From Nocardiopsis mwathae (GTDB lineage Bacteria > Actinomycetota > Actinomycetes > Streptosporangiales > Streptosporangiaceae), in contig NZ_JACHDS010000001.1 in NCBI RefSeq assembly GCF_014201195.1, positions 3,968,001-4,032,000 on the forward strand: DNA of 64,000 bases, written 5' to 3'. Below are positions 46,697-56,391 of the stretch, piece after piece. The stretch's first letter is position 1. Each line of letters opens with the position of its first letter. The translations under genes and the position numbers were made by a program. A model generated the notes under the pieces. The model saw nothing but the letters and a program-made list of their open reading frames with translations. It was not told where the DNA came from and ran no database searches.

Positions 46697-47154
46697 GTGA
46701 TCCACGCCCTGTTTACCCCATACCTATGGTGAGGCATTGTTCCGGATCTCGGATGACAATCCACGTTCGCGATTGGTTCCCGGCCCTGGGTTGTACCCCG
46801 GTTGAGATCGGGCCAATGGCGGCCGAGCGGGCCGAACCGCGCCGATAGGTGGAATCATCCGAGGTCATCGGCGCGATTACCGACCGCTGGGAAAGGAAGA
46901 ACTCCCTGGTCGGATAGGTATTCGTGACGATTGGTGACGTCCGGCCGCCGGTGCACGGCCGCGACACCCCCGGACGCGGGGCAGCGGGTGGGTGGGGGTC
47001 GGTCAGGGGTGGAAAGTGGCGAAGTCGACACCGCGCGGGGCGGGCTCGGACGCGAAACGCCCGCCCGTGCGGGGCACGGGCGGGCGGTGGTCCGTCAACC
47101 GGGTGACCCGGTCTCAGGGCGGGCCGGTACCGAGCGGGTCGGCTCGGCCGGAGT
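46697..47154. other. Intergenic region with a terminator
   Basis: No gene supported. At 47058-47086 a 13-bp stem (cgcccgcccgtgc with gcacgggcgggcg, loop ggg) lies past the end of the GNAT gene and probably terminates it on the minus strand. The 46700-46930 part is AT-richer and may contain the promoter of the T4SS-like operon. Confidence 0.5.
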
Positions 47155-47622
47155 TCAGCGCGCGGCCCCGTAGGTCATGTGCAGGATCGGGTACGGGCGC
47201 CCGGCGTCGTCGAGTCCGCTGCGGTCGACGACGGCGAAGCCCCTGCTCTCGTAGAAGCCCACGGCCTGCGTGTTCTGTTCGTTGACGTCGACCTGGCGGG
47301 CACCGTTCGCCAGGGCGTCGGCGAGGAGCGCCGAACCGACGCCCCGCCCGCGGAGCTCGGCCCCGACGAACAGCATCTCGATCTTGCCGTCGGCGACGCC
47401 CACGAACCCGCCGGCGCCGCCGTCGACCTCCGCGACCCGAAGGGCCACGTTCGGGAAGTACGACGGGATGAGCCGCGCCTCGATGGCGTCGCGGTCGCGC
47501 GGGTCGAGGAAGTCATGGGTCGCATCGACCGCACTGCGCCAGATCGCCGCGAGGCTCGCGTACTCCGAGCTCCCTGCGCACTCTCGGATGGTCACGGCGC
47601 CGCCCGGTGCGTCCCCGGCCAA
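47155..47622 (-). CDS. GNAT-family N-acetyltransferase
   Basis: 155 residues. The acetyl-CoA motif ELRGRGVGSALLADAL is at about 90-105, and the C-terminal part VNEQNTQAVGFYESRGFAVV fits the GNAT fold, as does the N-terminal CAGSSEYASLAAIWRSAV. Typical of the small-molecule acetyltransferase group; substrate unknown. Followed by a strong hairpin on the same strand. Confidence 0.87.
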   Translation of the reverse strand: MAGDAPGGAVTIRECAGSSEYASLAAIWRSAVDATHDFLDPRDRDAIEARLIPSYFPNVALRVAEVDGGAGGFVGVADGKIEMLFVGAELRGRGVGSALLADALANGARQVDVNEQNTQAVGFYESRGFAVVDRSGLDDAGRPYPILHMTYGAAR

Positions 47623-47713
47623 GTCGAAATCCCCTCGTCGTCACCGGGCGCGCCGCCGCGCGCCGCGCCCCGCCACGGAGCCGTGGCACCGTCCGGGCCG
47701 GACGGCCCGGTGT

Positions 47714-48808
47714 TCACACGTTGAAGCGGAACTCCACGACGTCGCCGTCGGCCATCACGTAGTCCTTGCCTTCCATGCGCACCTTGCCGGCTGCCTTGGC
47801 CGCCTGCATGGTGCCGGCCTCGACGAGGTCGTCGTAGGAGACGACCTCGGCCTTGATGAAGCCGCGCTGGAAGTCGGTGTGGATGACGCCGGCCGCCTCC
47901 GGGGCGGTCGCGCCCTTCCTGATGGTCCAGGCGCGGGCCTCCTTCGGCCCGGCGGTGAGGTAGGTCTGCAGGCCGAGGGTGTCGAAGCCGACGCGGGCCA
48001 GCCAGGCCAGGCCGGACTCCTGCTGCCCCATCTCGGCCAGCATCTCCGCGGCCTCGTCCTCCTCCAGCTCGGCGAGCTCGGACTCGATCTTGGCGTCGAG
48101 GAAGATCGCCTCGGCGGGGGCGACGAGCTCGGAGAGCTTGGCGCGCAGCCCGTCGTCGGCCAGCTCATCGGAGTCCAGGTTGAACACGTAGATGAACGGC
48201 TTGGTGGTCATGAGGTTGAGCTCGCGGATGAGCGCCAGGTCGACCCCGGCGGCCGGGCCGCCGGTGTAGAGCCGCTCGCCGTTGTCGAGGACCTCCTGCG
48301 CGGACTTGGCGGCCTCAAGCTTGAGCTGGGCGTCCTTGTCCTTGGCGTTGCGCTTGGCGTCCTTCTCCAGCCTCGGCAGCGCCTTCTCCAGGGTCTGCAG
48401 GTCGGCGAGGATCAGCTCGGTGTCGATGGTCGCGATGTCGCGGGCGGCGTCGATGGCGCCGTCGACGTGGGTCACGTCGGGGTCGTTGAACTCCCGGATG
48501 ACCTGGCAGATCGCGTCGGTCTCGCGGATATTGGCGAGGAACTGGTTGCCCAGCCCCTCCCCCTCCGAGGCGCCGCGGACGATGCCGGCGATGTCGACGA
48601 AGTCGACGGTCGCCGGGAGGACCTTCGCGGACCCGTAGATCTCGGCCAGCTTGTCCAGCCGCGGGTCGGGCACCCCCACCACACCGACGTTGGGCTCGAT
48701 GGTGGCGAACGGGTAGTTCGCCGCCAGAGCATCGTTCTTGGTTAGCGCGTTGAACAGCGTGGACTTACCGACGTTCGGCAGGCCGACGATCCCAATTGAC
48801 AGACTCAC
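47714..48808 (-). CDS. ychF: Redox-regulated ATPase YchF (Obg-family)
   Basis: 364 residues from GTG 48808; the open frame continues upstream but the protein starts with [17 protein letters not shown], whose G1 motif is at residues 8-16. Next come [11 protein letters not shown] (G2) and [17 protein letters not shown] (G3), then a helical insert and the C-terminal TGS domain ending in [11 protein letters not shown]. YchF/OLA1 binds ATP better than GTP and associates with ribosomes. The usual length is 363-364. Standalone core gene. Confidence 0.96.
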   Translation of the reverse strand: MSLSIGIVGLPNVGKSTLFNALTKNDALAANYPFATIEPNVGVVGVPDPRLDKLAEIYGSAKVLPATVDFVDIAGIVRGASEGEGLGNQFLANIRETDAICQVIREFNDPDVTHVDGAIDAARDIATIDTELILADLQTLEKALPRLEKDAKRNAKDKDAQLKLEAAKSAQEVLDNGERLYTGGPAAGVDLALIRELNLMTTKPFIYVFNLDSDELADDGLRAKLSELVAPAEAIFLDAKIESELAELEEDEAAEMLAEMGQQESGLAWLARVGFDTLGLQTYLTAGPKEARAWTIRKGATAPEAAGVIHTDFQRGFIKAEVVSYDDLVEAGTMQAAKAAGKVRMEGKDYVMADGDVVEFRFNV

Positions 48809-49149
48809 AGCACCCGAGTCTATGCGCGCCGACGCGCCGAACCGCCCGGCCGGACGCGCGGGGGTCCGCCGAGGCGACGCTTCGGTGACACGCGGGTCTC
48901 GACTTGGGTGAAACGGCCTGCGGCCGTGAGGATTCTCGGAGTACGTTCGTGTTCGGCCAGCCGACGCGGGGGCGACGACGGGGAACCTCGCGGCGCGGAC
49001 ACGGCGGCACCGGGGGCCGGAGCGGGCACGTGGGGGCACGGGGCCGTCCGGTGGCGGGACCGTCGGCGCGGCACCGACGCACGCGGGTGCCCCGCACGGC
49101 TCACAACGCCATACAGGTCACAGGTCACAGGTCACATGGGGGGATATCA
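48809..49149. other. Divergent intergenic region with tandem heptamers
   Basis: Between ychF (-) and the FkbM gene (+). The only visible structure is caggtca three times in a row (49114-49120, 49121-49127, 49128-49134), directly ahead of the ribosome site of the downstream gene; possibly a regulatory repeat. Confidence 0.45.
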
Positions 49150-50106
49150 GTGCTACCTGGTCAGATGCGTGCCTTCGTGCGCCGCCACCCGGCCGTGCGC
49201 CATGCCACGCGGCAGATCCGGGTCCGGCTGCCGCAGAGCCTCGGGGGGCTCGACCCGGCGCGGCTGCCGCCGAAGACCCGCCGGTTCGACCTCGCGCTGC
49301 CGCGCCGGGAGGGGGCGGGGGCCTTCCCGGTCGGCCCCGACCGGCTGAGCATCGAGGCGCCGGGCGACTCTTGGATCCCCCGCTGCCTGGACCTGACCGG
49401 TCTGGCCGGGTACGACCGCGAGGCGCTGGCCTGCTTCCTGGCGGTCCTGGAGCACGCGCGGCCGGGCTCGGTGCTCGATGTCGGCGCGAACATGGGGCTG
49501 TACGCGGCGCTCGCGGCCGCGCGTACCCGGCGCCGGGTCTACGCGTTCGAGCCCGCTCCCGACACCGCCGCGACCGCACGGGCGGTGGCCGCCGCCAACG
49601 GCCTGGGGATCGAGGTCGTGGAGCTGGCCGCGAGCAACCACGGCGGCACCGGCCACCTGCACCTGTCGATGGCCAGCGACGCGTCGAACTCACTGGTCCC
49701 GGGCTTCCGCCCGGCACTGGGCCGGATCGAGGTGGAGGTCGACACCCTCTCCCACTGGCGCGAGCGCGCCGGGACCGCGCCCGCCGTGATCAAGATCGAC
49801 ACCGAGGGCAACGAACCGGACGTGATCGCCGGCGCCCTGGAGATCCTGCGCCGGTTCCGCCCGTTCGTGTTCTGCGCGGTGCTGCCCGACCAGGGCATCG
49901 AGGAGCGGCTGATGGCGCTGCTGGAGCCGGTCGACTACCAGTGGTACCGGCTGGTCGGGGCGCCGCCGTATCCGCCACGCCCCGCCATCGGCGGCATCGT
50001 CCCCGGGGTCGAGCAGACCATGTGGATGTTCGCGCCCGCGCCGGTACCGGACCGGGTGTGGGCGACCGCCCTGGAATGGCACGCGGCGATCGGCGCCTGC
50101 CGGTGA
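49150..50106 (+). CDS. FkbM-family methyltransferase
   Basis: 318 residues from GTG 49150, which has GGGGGGA about six bases upstream; ATG 49165 is an alternative. The SAM motif SVLDVGANMGLYAALAA is at about 110-126, followed by VYAFEPAPDTAA, the FkbM-specific VDTLSHWRERA, and IKIDTEGNEPDVIAGA, the family hallmark. This fold methylates hydroxyl groups in glycans or secondary metabolites; the target is unknown. Alone on its strand, upstream of a TetR gene. Confidence 0.9.
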   Translation: MLPGQMRAFVRRHPAVRHATRQIRVRLPQSLGGLDPARLPPKTRRFDLALPRREGAGAFPVGPDRLSIEAPGDSWIPRCLDLTGLAGYDREALACFLAVLEHARPGSVLDVGANMGLYAALAAARTRRRVYAFEPAPDTAATARAVAAANGLGIEVVELAASNHGGTGHLHLSMASDASNSLVPGFRPALGRIEVEVDTLSHWRERAGTAPAVIKIDTEGNEPDVIAGALEILRRFRPFVFCAVLPDQGIEERLMALLEPVDYQWYRLVGAPPYPPRPAIGGIVPGVEQTMWMFAPAPVPDRVWATALEWHAAIGACR

Positions 50107-50211
50107 GTCCCTGGGCCGCCACCCCGGTCACTCTGGGCACATACCCGATGACTCTGTTGCGAGATGACGCCCTGTAACGTCGGCTGCGGCCATCTCGAAG
50201 TTGGAGGCACG

Positions 50212-50823
50212 ATGAGTGAGACCGTCGTTCGACGGCGACGCGGTCAGGGCAGTGCACGGCGCAACGAGATCATCGCGGCGGCGATGGAGGAGTTCGCCGC
50301 GGGCGGCTACAAGGGCACGTCCCTGGCCACGGTCGCCGATCGCGTCGGACTGACCCAGCAGGGGCTGCTGCACTACTTCCCGAGCAAGGAGGCCCTGCTC
50401 GTCGCGGTGCTGGAGAGACGCGACGAGATGGACGCCGCGGCGGGCGACAGCCCGCGCGACCTGACGGACTTCGCCGAGGCCGTGAGCCGCAGCAGCGACC
50501 GGCGCGAACTCGTCCAGATGCACACGGTGCTCAGCGCGGAGGGCGTGACCGGGCACCACCCCGCACACGACTACTTCCATGCGCGCTACCGCGGGCTCCG
50601 GGACCGCACCACGGAGCTGCTGCGCGCGCGACACGGCGACACGCTACCCGGAGGGCTGGCCCCCGAGGACGCCGCGACCCTGGTCATCGCCGCCATGGAC
50701 GGCCTGCGGCTGCAGTGGCTCTATGAGCCGGACGCGGTACACATGCCCGGCCTGATCAAAATGTTGGCCGACGTCCTGACCTCTCCCGCGCGTGGCGGGA
50801 ACCCCGCAGACGCCCGGGATTGA
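50212..50823 (+). CDS. TetR-family regulator
   Basis: 203 residues from ATG 50212 (GGAGG eight bases ahead). The N-terminal HTH (RNEIIAAAMEEFAAGGYKGT, then TVADRVGLTQQGLLHYFPSK, residues 16-55) is typical of TetR; the C-terminal domain (about 70-190) is helical and ligand-binding-like. Located 15 bases before rmuC, which may be cotranscribed. Effector and target not readable. Confidence 0.93.
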   Translation: MSETVVRRRRGQGSARRNEIIAAAMEEFAAGGYKGTSLATVADRVGLTQQGLLHYFPSKEALLVAVLERRDEMDAAAGDSPRDLTDFAEAVSRSSDRRELVQMHTVLSAEGVTGHHPAHDYFHARYRGLRDRTTELLRARHGDTLPGGLAPEDAATLVIAAMDGLRLQWLYEPDAVHMPGLIKMLADVLTSPARGGNPADARD

Positions 50824-50837
50824 GACCATAGGCCGCT

Positions 50838-52217
50838 ATGGACGGCCTGAGTGTGATTCCGGTGTTACTGGTGGGCATCGCGATCGGCGTTGCGGTGGGG
50901 TGGTTACTCGCCCGTGACCGCACCGCCGATGCGCGGGCCCGGGCGCACGCGGCCGAGGAGCGCGCCGCCTATATCGAGGAGCAGCTCGGCGACCGCTTCC
51001 GCGCCCTGTCCGCACAAGCCCTCGACGCCACCAACCAGCGGTTCCTGGAGCTGGCCGAGGGGCGCATGCGGGCGGTCGGCCTGGAGGCCGGGCACGACAT
51101 GGAGCAGCGGCGCCAGGCCGTGGAGCGGCTCGTCGCCCCACTGAAGGAGACCCTGGCGCGGGTCGAGGGGCAGCTGCGGGAGGTCGACGCGGGGCGCCGC
51201 GCCGCCCACGCCGAGCTCGCCAAGCAGGTCGACTATGTGCGCGAGGGGTCGGAGCGGCTGCGCGACCAGACCCAGGCACTGGTCACCGCGCTGCGCCGAC
51301 CCGAGGCACGGGGCAGGTGGGGCGAGTTGCAGCTGCGGCGCGTCGCCGAGCTGGCGGGGATGAGCGCCTACTGCGACTTCGAGGAGCAGGCGAGCGCGGC
51401 GGACGACACCGCCGAGCGGGTGCGCCGCCCGGACATGGTGGTGCGCCTGGCCGGCGGCAAGAACATCGTCGTGGACTCCAAGGTGTCGCTGGCCGCCTAC
51501 CTGGAGGCCGTGGAGACCGATGACGCCGACGTTCGGGCCGACCGGTTGGCGGCGCATGCCCGGCACCTGCGCACCCACGTGGACCAGCTGGCCGGCAAGT
51601 CCTATTGGAACGCGTTCGGTCCGGCGCCGGAGTTCACGGTGCTGTTCATCCCGGGTGAGGCGTTCCTGGCACCCGCGCTGGAGCACGACCCGGCGCTGCT
51701 GGAGTACGCGATGGCGCGCAAGGTGCACATCGCGACGCCGACGACGCTCATCTCGCTGCTGCGCACCGCCCAGTACGCCTGGCAGCAGGAGGCGCTGAGC
51801 GAGAACGCGCGGGCCGTGTTCGAGCTGGGCAAGCAGTTGCACGCGCGGCTGGCGACGCTCGGCGGGCACGTGGACGGGCTGGGCCGCCAGCTGTCGCGGA
51901 CGGTCGCCGCCTACAACCAGACCGTGGGCTCCTTGGAGAGCCGGGTGCTGGTGACGGCGCGCCGGTTCGGGGAGCTGGGGCTGGTGGACGGCGAGTTGGA
52001 GCGCCCCGAGGGGGTGCGGGACCAGGCGCGGCCGCTCACCGCTCCGGAGCTGACCGACGAAGTGGACCGGGCCGGGGACACCGGGGAGGACACCGGGGTG
52101 CCCGGCGTGGGGGACGGCGCCGATCCGCGGGTCGAGCTGTTCGGGGCGGCGTTCGAGGAAGATGGAGACACGGCGCCCCAAGAGGAACCCAACTCCTCAC
52201 CTCGGGTGACACAATAA
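50838..52217 (+). CDS. rmuC: DNA recombination protein RmuC
   Basis: 459 residues. An N-terminal helix (VIPVLLVGIAIGVAVGWLLA), a long coiled coil (residues about 30-150) and the RmuC core follow: GRWGELQLRRVAELAGM, then KNIVVDSKVSLAAYLEAV with the PD-(D/E)XK-like V-D-S-K motif, and TPTTLISLLRTAQYAWQQ. RmuC suppresses inversions at short repeats in E. coli and probably has a nuclease-like fold. Followed directly by the DUF6542-type gene. Confidence 0.95.
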   Translation: MDGLSVIPVLLVGIAIGVAVGWLLARDRTADARARAHAAEERAAYIEEQLGDRFRALSAQALDATNQRFLELAEGRMRAVGLEAGHDMEQRRQAVERLVAPLKETLARVEGQLREVDAGRRAAHAELAKQVDYVREGSERLRDQTQALVTALRRPEARGRWGELQLRRVAELAGMSAYCDFEEQASAADDTAERVRRPDMVVRLAGGKNIVVDSKVSLAAYLEAVETDDADVRADRLAAHARHLRTHVDQLAGKSYWNAFGPAPEFTVLFIPGEAFLAPALEHDPALLEYAMARKVHIATPTTLISLLRTAQYAWQQEALSENARAVFELGKQLHARLATLGGHVDGLGRQLSRTVAAYNQTVGSLESRVLVTARRFGELGLVDGELERPEGVRDQARPLTAPELTDEVDRAGDTGEDTGVPGVGDGADPRVELFGAAFEEDGDTAPQEEPNSSPRVTQ

Positions 52218-52249
52218 TTACTGTGAGTTATATAGGGAGCGTAAGGGCG

Positions 52250-52915
52250 ATGGTGACGCGTAACACGGAGACCCCGGAGGACCCCCGTCCTCCGTTCTTC
52301 GTCGACGAGCCGTCCCGACGCCGCCGACCGTCCGACCGCCGACCCCCGGGTGGCGCCGGCGCCTCGGCCACACGCACGCTCCGTTCGGAGGCCGGAGCCG
52401 CCGCCCCGCCGGCGAAGGGGCGCAGATCCGGCGGGGGCACGGCACGCCCCCACCCCGCGCAGCCCGGCCGCGCGGGGGTCCGCCTCACCGCGCGCGGCGG
52501 CATCCTCGGCATCGTGGTCCTCAGCTTCGCCTCGGCGATGATCGCCCCGCTGGTCGGTATGCCGGGCATCAACGGGGGCGCGTTCGTGGCCGCGTGCGTC
52601 GTCGCCGCCCTGCTGGTCCGCCCCACCGACCTGCTTTCCCTCTCGGTCAGCCCACCGCTGGCCTACTTCACCGCGATCCTGGCCGCCGAGGCCGTCCTCA
52701 CCCTGGGCGAGGACGGCTTCGCGCGCGGCGTGGCGATCGGCATCGCCACCCGGCTCGCCGACATCGCCCCCTGGCTCTTCCTCGGCACCGCCCTCGTTCT
52801 GATCATCGCGCTCTTCCGCGGGCTGCCCGCCAACGTCCGCGACCTCGGCGACGAACTCAACGGCCGCAAGGAACGCGCCGCCCGCCGCGCCGAACGCCAC
52901 CCCGAAGCCGAGTAG
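52250..52915 (+). CDS. Membrane protein, DUF6542-like
   Basis: 221 residues from ATG 52250 (GGAG ten bases ahead); a GTG at 52223 in frame is weaker. The N-terminal 80 residues are Pro/Arg-rich and basic, then four hydrophobic segments (GILGIVVLSFASAMIAPLVG, GAFVAACVVAALLVRPTDLL, VSPPLAYFTAILAAEAVLTL, WLFLGTALVLIIALFRGLP) and a charged tail. The placement beside rmuC and xseAB is conserved in actinomycetes. Function unknown. Confidence 0.78.
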   Translation: MVTRNTETPEDPRPPFFVDEPSRRRRPSDRRPPGGAGASATRTLRSEAGAAAPPAKGRRSGGGTARPHPAQPGRAGVRLTARGGILGIVVLSFASAMIAPLVGMPGINGGAFVAACVVAALLVRPTDLLSLSVSPPLAYFTAILAAEAVLTLGEDGFARGVAIGIATRLADIAPWLFLGTALVLIIALFRGLPANVRDLGDELNGRKERAARRAERHPEAE

Positions 52916-52930
52916 CCCGCACCGCCGCGC

Positions 52931-53004
52931 CCCTGCGTTGATCTCGGAGATATCGGGGCGAAAATCGCCGCTGAGACCCCGATATCTCCGAGATCAACGC
53001 AGGG
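52931..53004. repeat. Long palindrome, copy 3
   Basis: 28-bp perfect arms (52931-52958 and 52977-53004), sharing the core gttgatctcggagatatc with the copies at 37832 and 39037. Between the convergent DUF6542-like and xseB genes, where it can act as a bidirectional terminator. Confidence 0.92.
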
Positions 53005-53010
53005 AACGGG

Positions 53011-53304
53011 TCAGAAGGGCGTGGAGTGGTCGTTGCCGCCGTTGTTCTGCGGGGTGTTCTCCTCCAGGGCGACGGCGAGCTTGGCGCGGGCACCCTCCAG
53101 CCACTGCTCGCAGGTCCTGGCGAGCTGTTCGCCGCGCTCCCACAGGGCCAGCGACTCCTTGAGCGTGAGGCCGCCGGACTCCAGGCGCCGCACGACGCCG
53201 TCCAGCTCCTCGCGGGCCTCCTCGTAGCTCAGCTCCGGTTCGGCGGGCGGCGCCGTGTCGGTCTCGGCTCCGTCGCCGGTCGTGCTCTGGGCCTCGTCGG
53301 CCAT
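53011..53304 (-). CDS. xseB: Exodeoxyribonuclease VII small subunit
   Basis: 97 residues from ATG 53304 (GAGGGGG five bases ahead). The XseB core is ELSYEEAREELDGVVRRLES, then GGLTLKESLALWERGEQLAR and CEQWLEGARAKLAVA, in the usual helical arrangement. It is the small subunit of the ATP-independent exonuclease VII that degrades single-stranded DNA. The ORF overlaps the end of xseA by a few bases when the earlier ATG (53322) is used, so the two are coupled. Confidence 0.95.
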   Translation of the reverse strand: MADEAQSTTGDGAETDTAPPAEPELSYEEAREELDGVVRRLESGGLTLKESLALWERGEQLARTCEQWLEGARAKLAVALEENTPQNNGGNDHSTPF

Positions 53305-53314
53305 GGGGTCCCCC

Positions 53315-54559
53315 TCAGTCATCGGTGGTCGGGTGGTCGTCGGCCGAAGCGGGGCCGTCGGCCGTCGCGGTCAGGCTGTCCTCGGCGAAGCGCAGCCGCA
53401 GCGCCTCCCCCGCCTCGACCTCCGCGGCCGAGCGGACCACGGCTCCGTCGGACTTCTGCACGATGGCGAAGCCACGGGCCAGGGTGGTCGCCGGGGACAG
53501 CGCGTGCAGGCGGGCGCGGGTGTGGGCGAGGTCGTCGGCGGCGCGGTCGACGGAGATCGTGACGCAGCGCCGCGCCCGGTCGCGCAGGCCGGCGACCTGC
53601 TCGGTGAGCCGGTCCATCTCACGCAGCGGGCTGGCCAGCACCGGGCGCGAGCGCATCTGGGCCAGCCATGCCTCCTCGCGGGCGATGCCGCCCTCGATCA
53701 CCCGGCGGCCCCGGTCGCGCAGCTGGTGGATCAGGCGCAGCTGCTCCCCCACGTCCGGCACGACCTTCTTGGCGGCGTCGGTGGGTGTGGAGGCGCGGAG
53801 GTCGGCGACGTAGTCGAGGAGCGGGGCGTCCTGTTCGTGCCCGATCGCGCTGACGACCGGGGTGCGGGTGGCCGACACCGCGCGCACCAGCGCCTCGTCG
53901 GAGAACGGCAGCAGGTCCTCCAGGGAGCCGCCGCCGCGGGCGATGATGACCACGTCGACATCCGGGTGCGCGTCGAGCTCCTTGAGCGCGTCGAGCACCT
54001 CGCCGACCGCCCGGTCGCCCTGCACGGCGACCTCGCGCACCTCGAACCGGACCGCCGGCCAGCGGCGGCGGCCGTTCTCCAGGACGTCGCGCTCGGCCGC
54101 GGAGTCGCGCCCGCAGATCACGCCGACGGTCCCGGGCAGGAACGGCAGCGGGCGCTTGCGGGCCTCGGAGAAGAGGCCCTCTGCGGCCAGCGTTGCGCGC
54201 AGCTGCTCCAGCCGGGCCAGCAGCTCGCCCAGGCCCACGTGCCGGATCTCCAGGGCGAGCAGCGAGAACGTGCCGCGGGCGACGTAGAAGTCGGGCTTGG
54301 CATGGACGACCACGCGCGCCCCGGCCTGCGGCGCCGGGGCCGCGGCCTCCAGCACCCGGATGGGGCACACCACGCGCGCCGAGACGTTGGCGACGGGGTC
54401 GCGCAGGGTGATGAACGCCGTGCCGCCGCGCCGGTTCAGCTCGGCGATCTGGCCCTCGACCCAGATCCTCCCCAGCCGGCCGATCCAGCCGCCGATGGCC
54501 TGCATGACGACCCGGACCGGCTGCGGGGACTCCGGGGAGCTGTCCATACCCATGGCCAT
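53315..54559 (-). CDS. xseA: Exodeoxyribonuclease VII large subunit
   Basis: 414 residues. An N-terminal OB-fold ([20 protein letters not shown], then [13 protein letters not shown]) is followed by the catalytic region with [39 protein letters not shown] and [20 protein letters not shown], and by coiled helices to GDR-like C-terminal residues ([13 protein letters not shown]). XseA carries the active site of exonuclease VII. Several ATGs lie close together at the start, so it may be a few residues shorter. Confidence 0.96.
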   Translation of the reverse strand: MAMGMDSSPESPQPVRVVMQAIGGWIGRLGRIWVEGQIAELNRRGGTAFITLRDPVANVSARVVCPIRVLEAAAPAPQAGARVVVHAKPDFYVARGTFSLLALEIRHVGLGELLARLEQLRATLAAEGLFSEARKRPLPFLPGTVGVICGRDSAAERDVLENGRRRWPAVRFEVREVAVQGDRAVGEVLDALKELDAHPDVDVVIIARGGGSLEDLLPFSDEALVRAVSATRTPVVSAIGHEQDAPLLDYVADLRASTPTDAAKKVVPDVGEQLRLIHQLRDRGRRVIEGGIAREEAWLAQMRSRPVLASPLREMDRLTEQVAGLRDRARRCVTISVDRAADDLAHTRARLHALSPATTLARGFAIVQKSDGAVVRSAAEVEAGEALRLRFAEDSLTATADGPASADDHPTTDD

Positions 54560-54617
54560 GAGCGTAGAGGAGCGGGGCGACGTTTCCGGCCAGGTAGCGG
54601 CGCGCGGTGGACGGTCA

Positions 54618-54687
54618 CCCGTCGATCTCGGGGGTCATCGACCGAACACCGCGGGATATTCGGTCGATAACCCCCGAGATCGACGGG
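54618..54687. repeat. Long palindrome, variant copy 4
   Basis: cccgtcgatctcgggggt (54618-54635) pairs with 54670-54687; an inner pair (atcgaccgaa 54637-54646 with ttcggtcgat 54659-54668) extends the stem almost to a short loop. The outer core cgatctcgg is shared with copies 1-3, with other bases changed. After the patatin-like gene (-). Confidence 0.8.
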
Positions 54688-54699
54688 AGGGGGCGGGTG

Positions 54700-55533
54700 T
54701 CAGTCGTTCCAGGCCGCGCGCACCTGGTCGAGGACCGCGGCCGCCTGGGCGCGTCCGGCGCGGGCCGCCGGGGCGCGGCGGGCGGGGTCGAGGGGGTTGG
54801 CGCCGATCGCCTCGCGGGCCGCGGCGTCGGGGACGACGAGCGCGGTACGCGGCGCCCCGGGGAGGTCGGCCAGCTGTTCGGAGGGCGAGGGGACCGGGCC
54901 GGCGCCGGCGTCGATCGGTGCGAGGACGACCACGCGGTCGCAGCCCGCGGCCACGTCGACGTTGGCGGCGGAGCCGACGCCGCCGTCGATGAACAGGCGG
55001 CCGCCGATGACCGCCGGGGGCCACACCCCGGGCACGGCGCAGGACGCCAGCACGGCGTCGAGGAGGGGAACCCCGCTGTCGCGGCCGAACGCCTCACGGC
55101 GGCCCGAGCGCGCGTCCACGGCGGTGACGCGAAGGTCGCGCTCGGGCCAGTCGTGGGAGGGGAGGCGCGCGGCGATCACGGCGCGGCGCTCGGTCAGGGA
55201 GGCGGTCGACGAGGCGTGCGCCAGGCGGCCGATGCGGGCGCGCGCCCGCGCCGGGTCGCGCTCGCGGAGGAACGCCCACACCATGCGGGCCAGCGCGCGG
55301 CGCGGCAGGCGGGCGGCGACCTCGCCGTTGGGGGCGGCGAGCTGGCGGGTGAACAGGGTCTCCAGGGCGACGCCGGAGGTGATCTGCGCACCGACGACCG
55401 AACCCGCGGACGTTCCCACGATCAGGTCGGCATCGGTGAGGTCGACCCCGGCCTCGCACAGCCCGGAGAGGATCCCCAGCTCCCACCCGATCCCGGTGAG
55501 CCCTCCGCCGCCCAGTACCAGTGCCCTGCGCAT
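54700..55533 (-). CDS. Patatin-like phospholipase
   Basis: 277 residues. The oxyanion loop ALVLGGGGLTGIGWELG is at residues 4-20, the nucleophile motif VGTSAGSVVGA (G-x-S-x-G) near 40-48, and the catalytic Asp in FIDGGVGSAANVD near 160; this Ser-Asp dyad order defines the RssA/patatin family. No signal peptide, so an intracellular acyl hydrolase on phospholipids or acylated substrates. Downstream palindrome. Upstream lies a divergent secreted-protein gene. Confidence 0.92.
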   Translation of the reverse strand: MRRALVLGGGGLTGIGWELGILSGLCEAGVDLTDADLIVGTSAGSVVGAQITSGVALETLFTRQLAAPNGEVAARLPRRALARMVWAFLRERDPARARARIGRLAHASSTASLTERRAVIAARLPSHDWPERDLRVTAVDARSGRREAFGRDSGVPLLDAVLASCAVPGVWPPAVIGGRLFIDGGVGSAANVDVAAGCDRVVVLAPIDAGAGPVPSPSEQLADLPGAPRTALVVPDAAAREAIGANPLDPARRAPAARAGRAQAAAVLDQVRAAWND

Positions 55534-55743
55534 GCGCTCCGCCCTTCCCGCCGAGTCGTCCCCGGCCAGGATAGGGCCACGGCGTGTGGCCGGAGGGAAG
55601 CCCCTCCCCTACGCTTCCGTTGCCTTACCGGGAAGTCATTCGATGCTCGTCGAACTGCCTTGCCGCCGGTCACGCCCCCGGACAGCATGGGCGCATCCCG
55701 GCCCGCCGGGACCGCGACCACCCCCAAGAGCAGGGAAAACACC

Positions 55744-56169
55744 ATGCAGAGAACCACCTTTACGTTGCGCGGAATCGGAACGACCGCAGTCGGGGCCGTC
55801 ATGGGGGCCGCCATGGCGGGGACGCTGCTGGCAGCGCCGGCCCAGGCCGCGACCGCACCCGCGTCGGTGTCCGCGCAGTCCTGCGCCGGCTACCTGCAGA
55901 AGCCGTACAAGGTGTCGGGCTCCAAGCACATCATGGCGTTGGCCGAGGCCCGTGGGTGCGGAAGCCGGATGCAGTACGAGGTCTTCCTGCAGCGTTCCCG
56001 CTGGTACGGCTGGCAGAAGATGGACACCCGGCGATGGACGGGCGACGGCAGCCGCACGCTCTCCAGCGCGTGCGACGGCACGCACGACTGGCGGCTGTTC
56101 ATGAACGTCACCGAGCCCGGCGGCCAGCTCGGCAGCAGGGCGGGGACGAGTGCCCGCCTCACCTGCTAG
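55744..56169 (+). CDS. Secreted small protein, paralog 1
   Basis: 141 residues from ATG 55744. A signal peptide (TTAVGAVMGAAMAGTLLAAP, cleavage about AQAA-TA near residue 36) precedes a compact domain with four Cys (QSCAGYL, ARGCGSR, SACDGTH, RLTC). Shared with the protein at 56597: LQRSRWYGWQKMD against LQRSRWSGWQTMD, and CDGTHDWRL against CSGTHNYRL. A tandem pair of secreted cystine-rich proteins with no recognised domain. The downstream MITE-like element starts at its stop codon. Confidence 0.8.
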   Translation: MQRTTFTLRGIGTTAVGAVMGAAMAGTLLAAPAQAATAPASVSAQSCAGYLQKPYKVSGSKHIMALAEARGCGSRMQYEVFLQRSRWYGWQKMDTRRWTGDGSRTLSSACDGTHDWRLFMNVTEPGGQLGSRAGTSARLTC

Positions 56170-56332
56170 GGCGTGTTCGGCGGATGCTTTCCTCCTGAGC
56201 GAGCGGCCGTCCGGGGCGGCGCTCGCAAGCCGCTGCACGACGTCGATCCAGGTCGGCTTTGCGAGTGGAGCGGCGCAGCGAGCGCCGTTCCGGTGGCCGC
56301 GAGCCGGAAATGATCCGTCGAACACGCCCTAG
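56166..56332. repeat. MITE-like element with 20-bp terminal inverted repeats
   Basis: ctagggcgtgttcggcggat (56166-56185) is the inverse of 56313-56332 with one mismatch. The interior is about 127 bases of GC-rich sequence with no gene. The ends carry TA within ctag. Size, terminal repeats and position directly at the stop of one of two tandem paralogs suggest a non-autonomous transposable element. Not recognised as a specific family. Confidence 0.6.
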
Positions 56333-56350
56333 CGGCACGCGGATCCCCTT

Positions 56351-56391
56351 CGGGGCCATCGGCCGCTCCCCACGCGCGGCCGATGGCCCCG
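56351..56391. terminator. Hairpin between the secreted paralogs
   Basis: A 15-bp perfect stem (cggggccatcggccg 56351-56365 with cggccgatggccccg 56377-56391), followed by tttcc. Probably the original terminator of the first paralog, now displaced by the MITE-like element. Confidence 0.65.
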
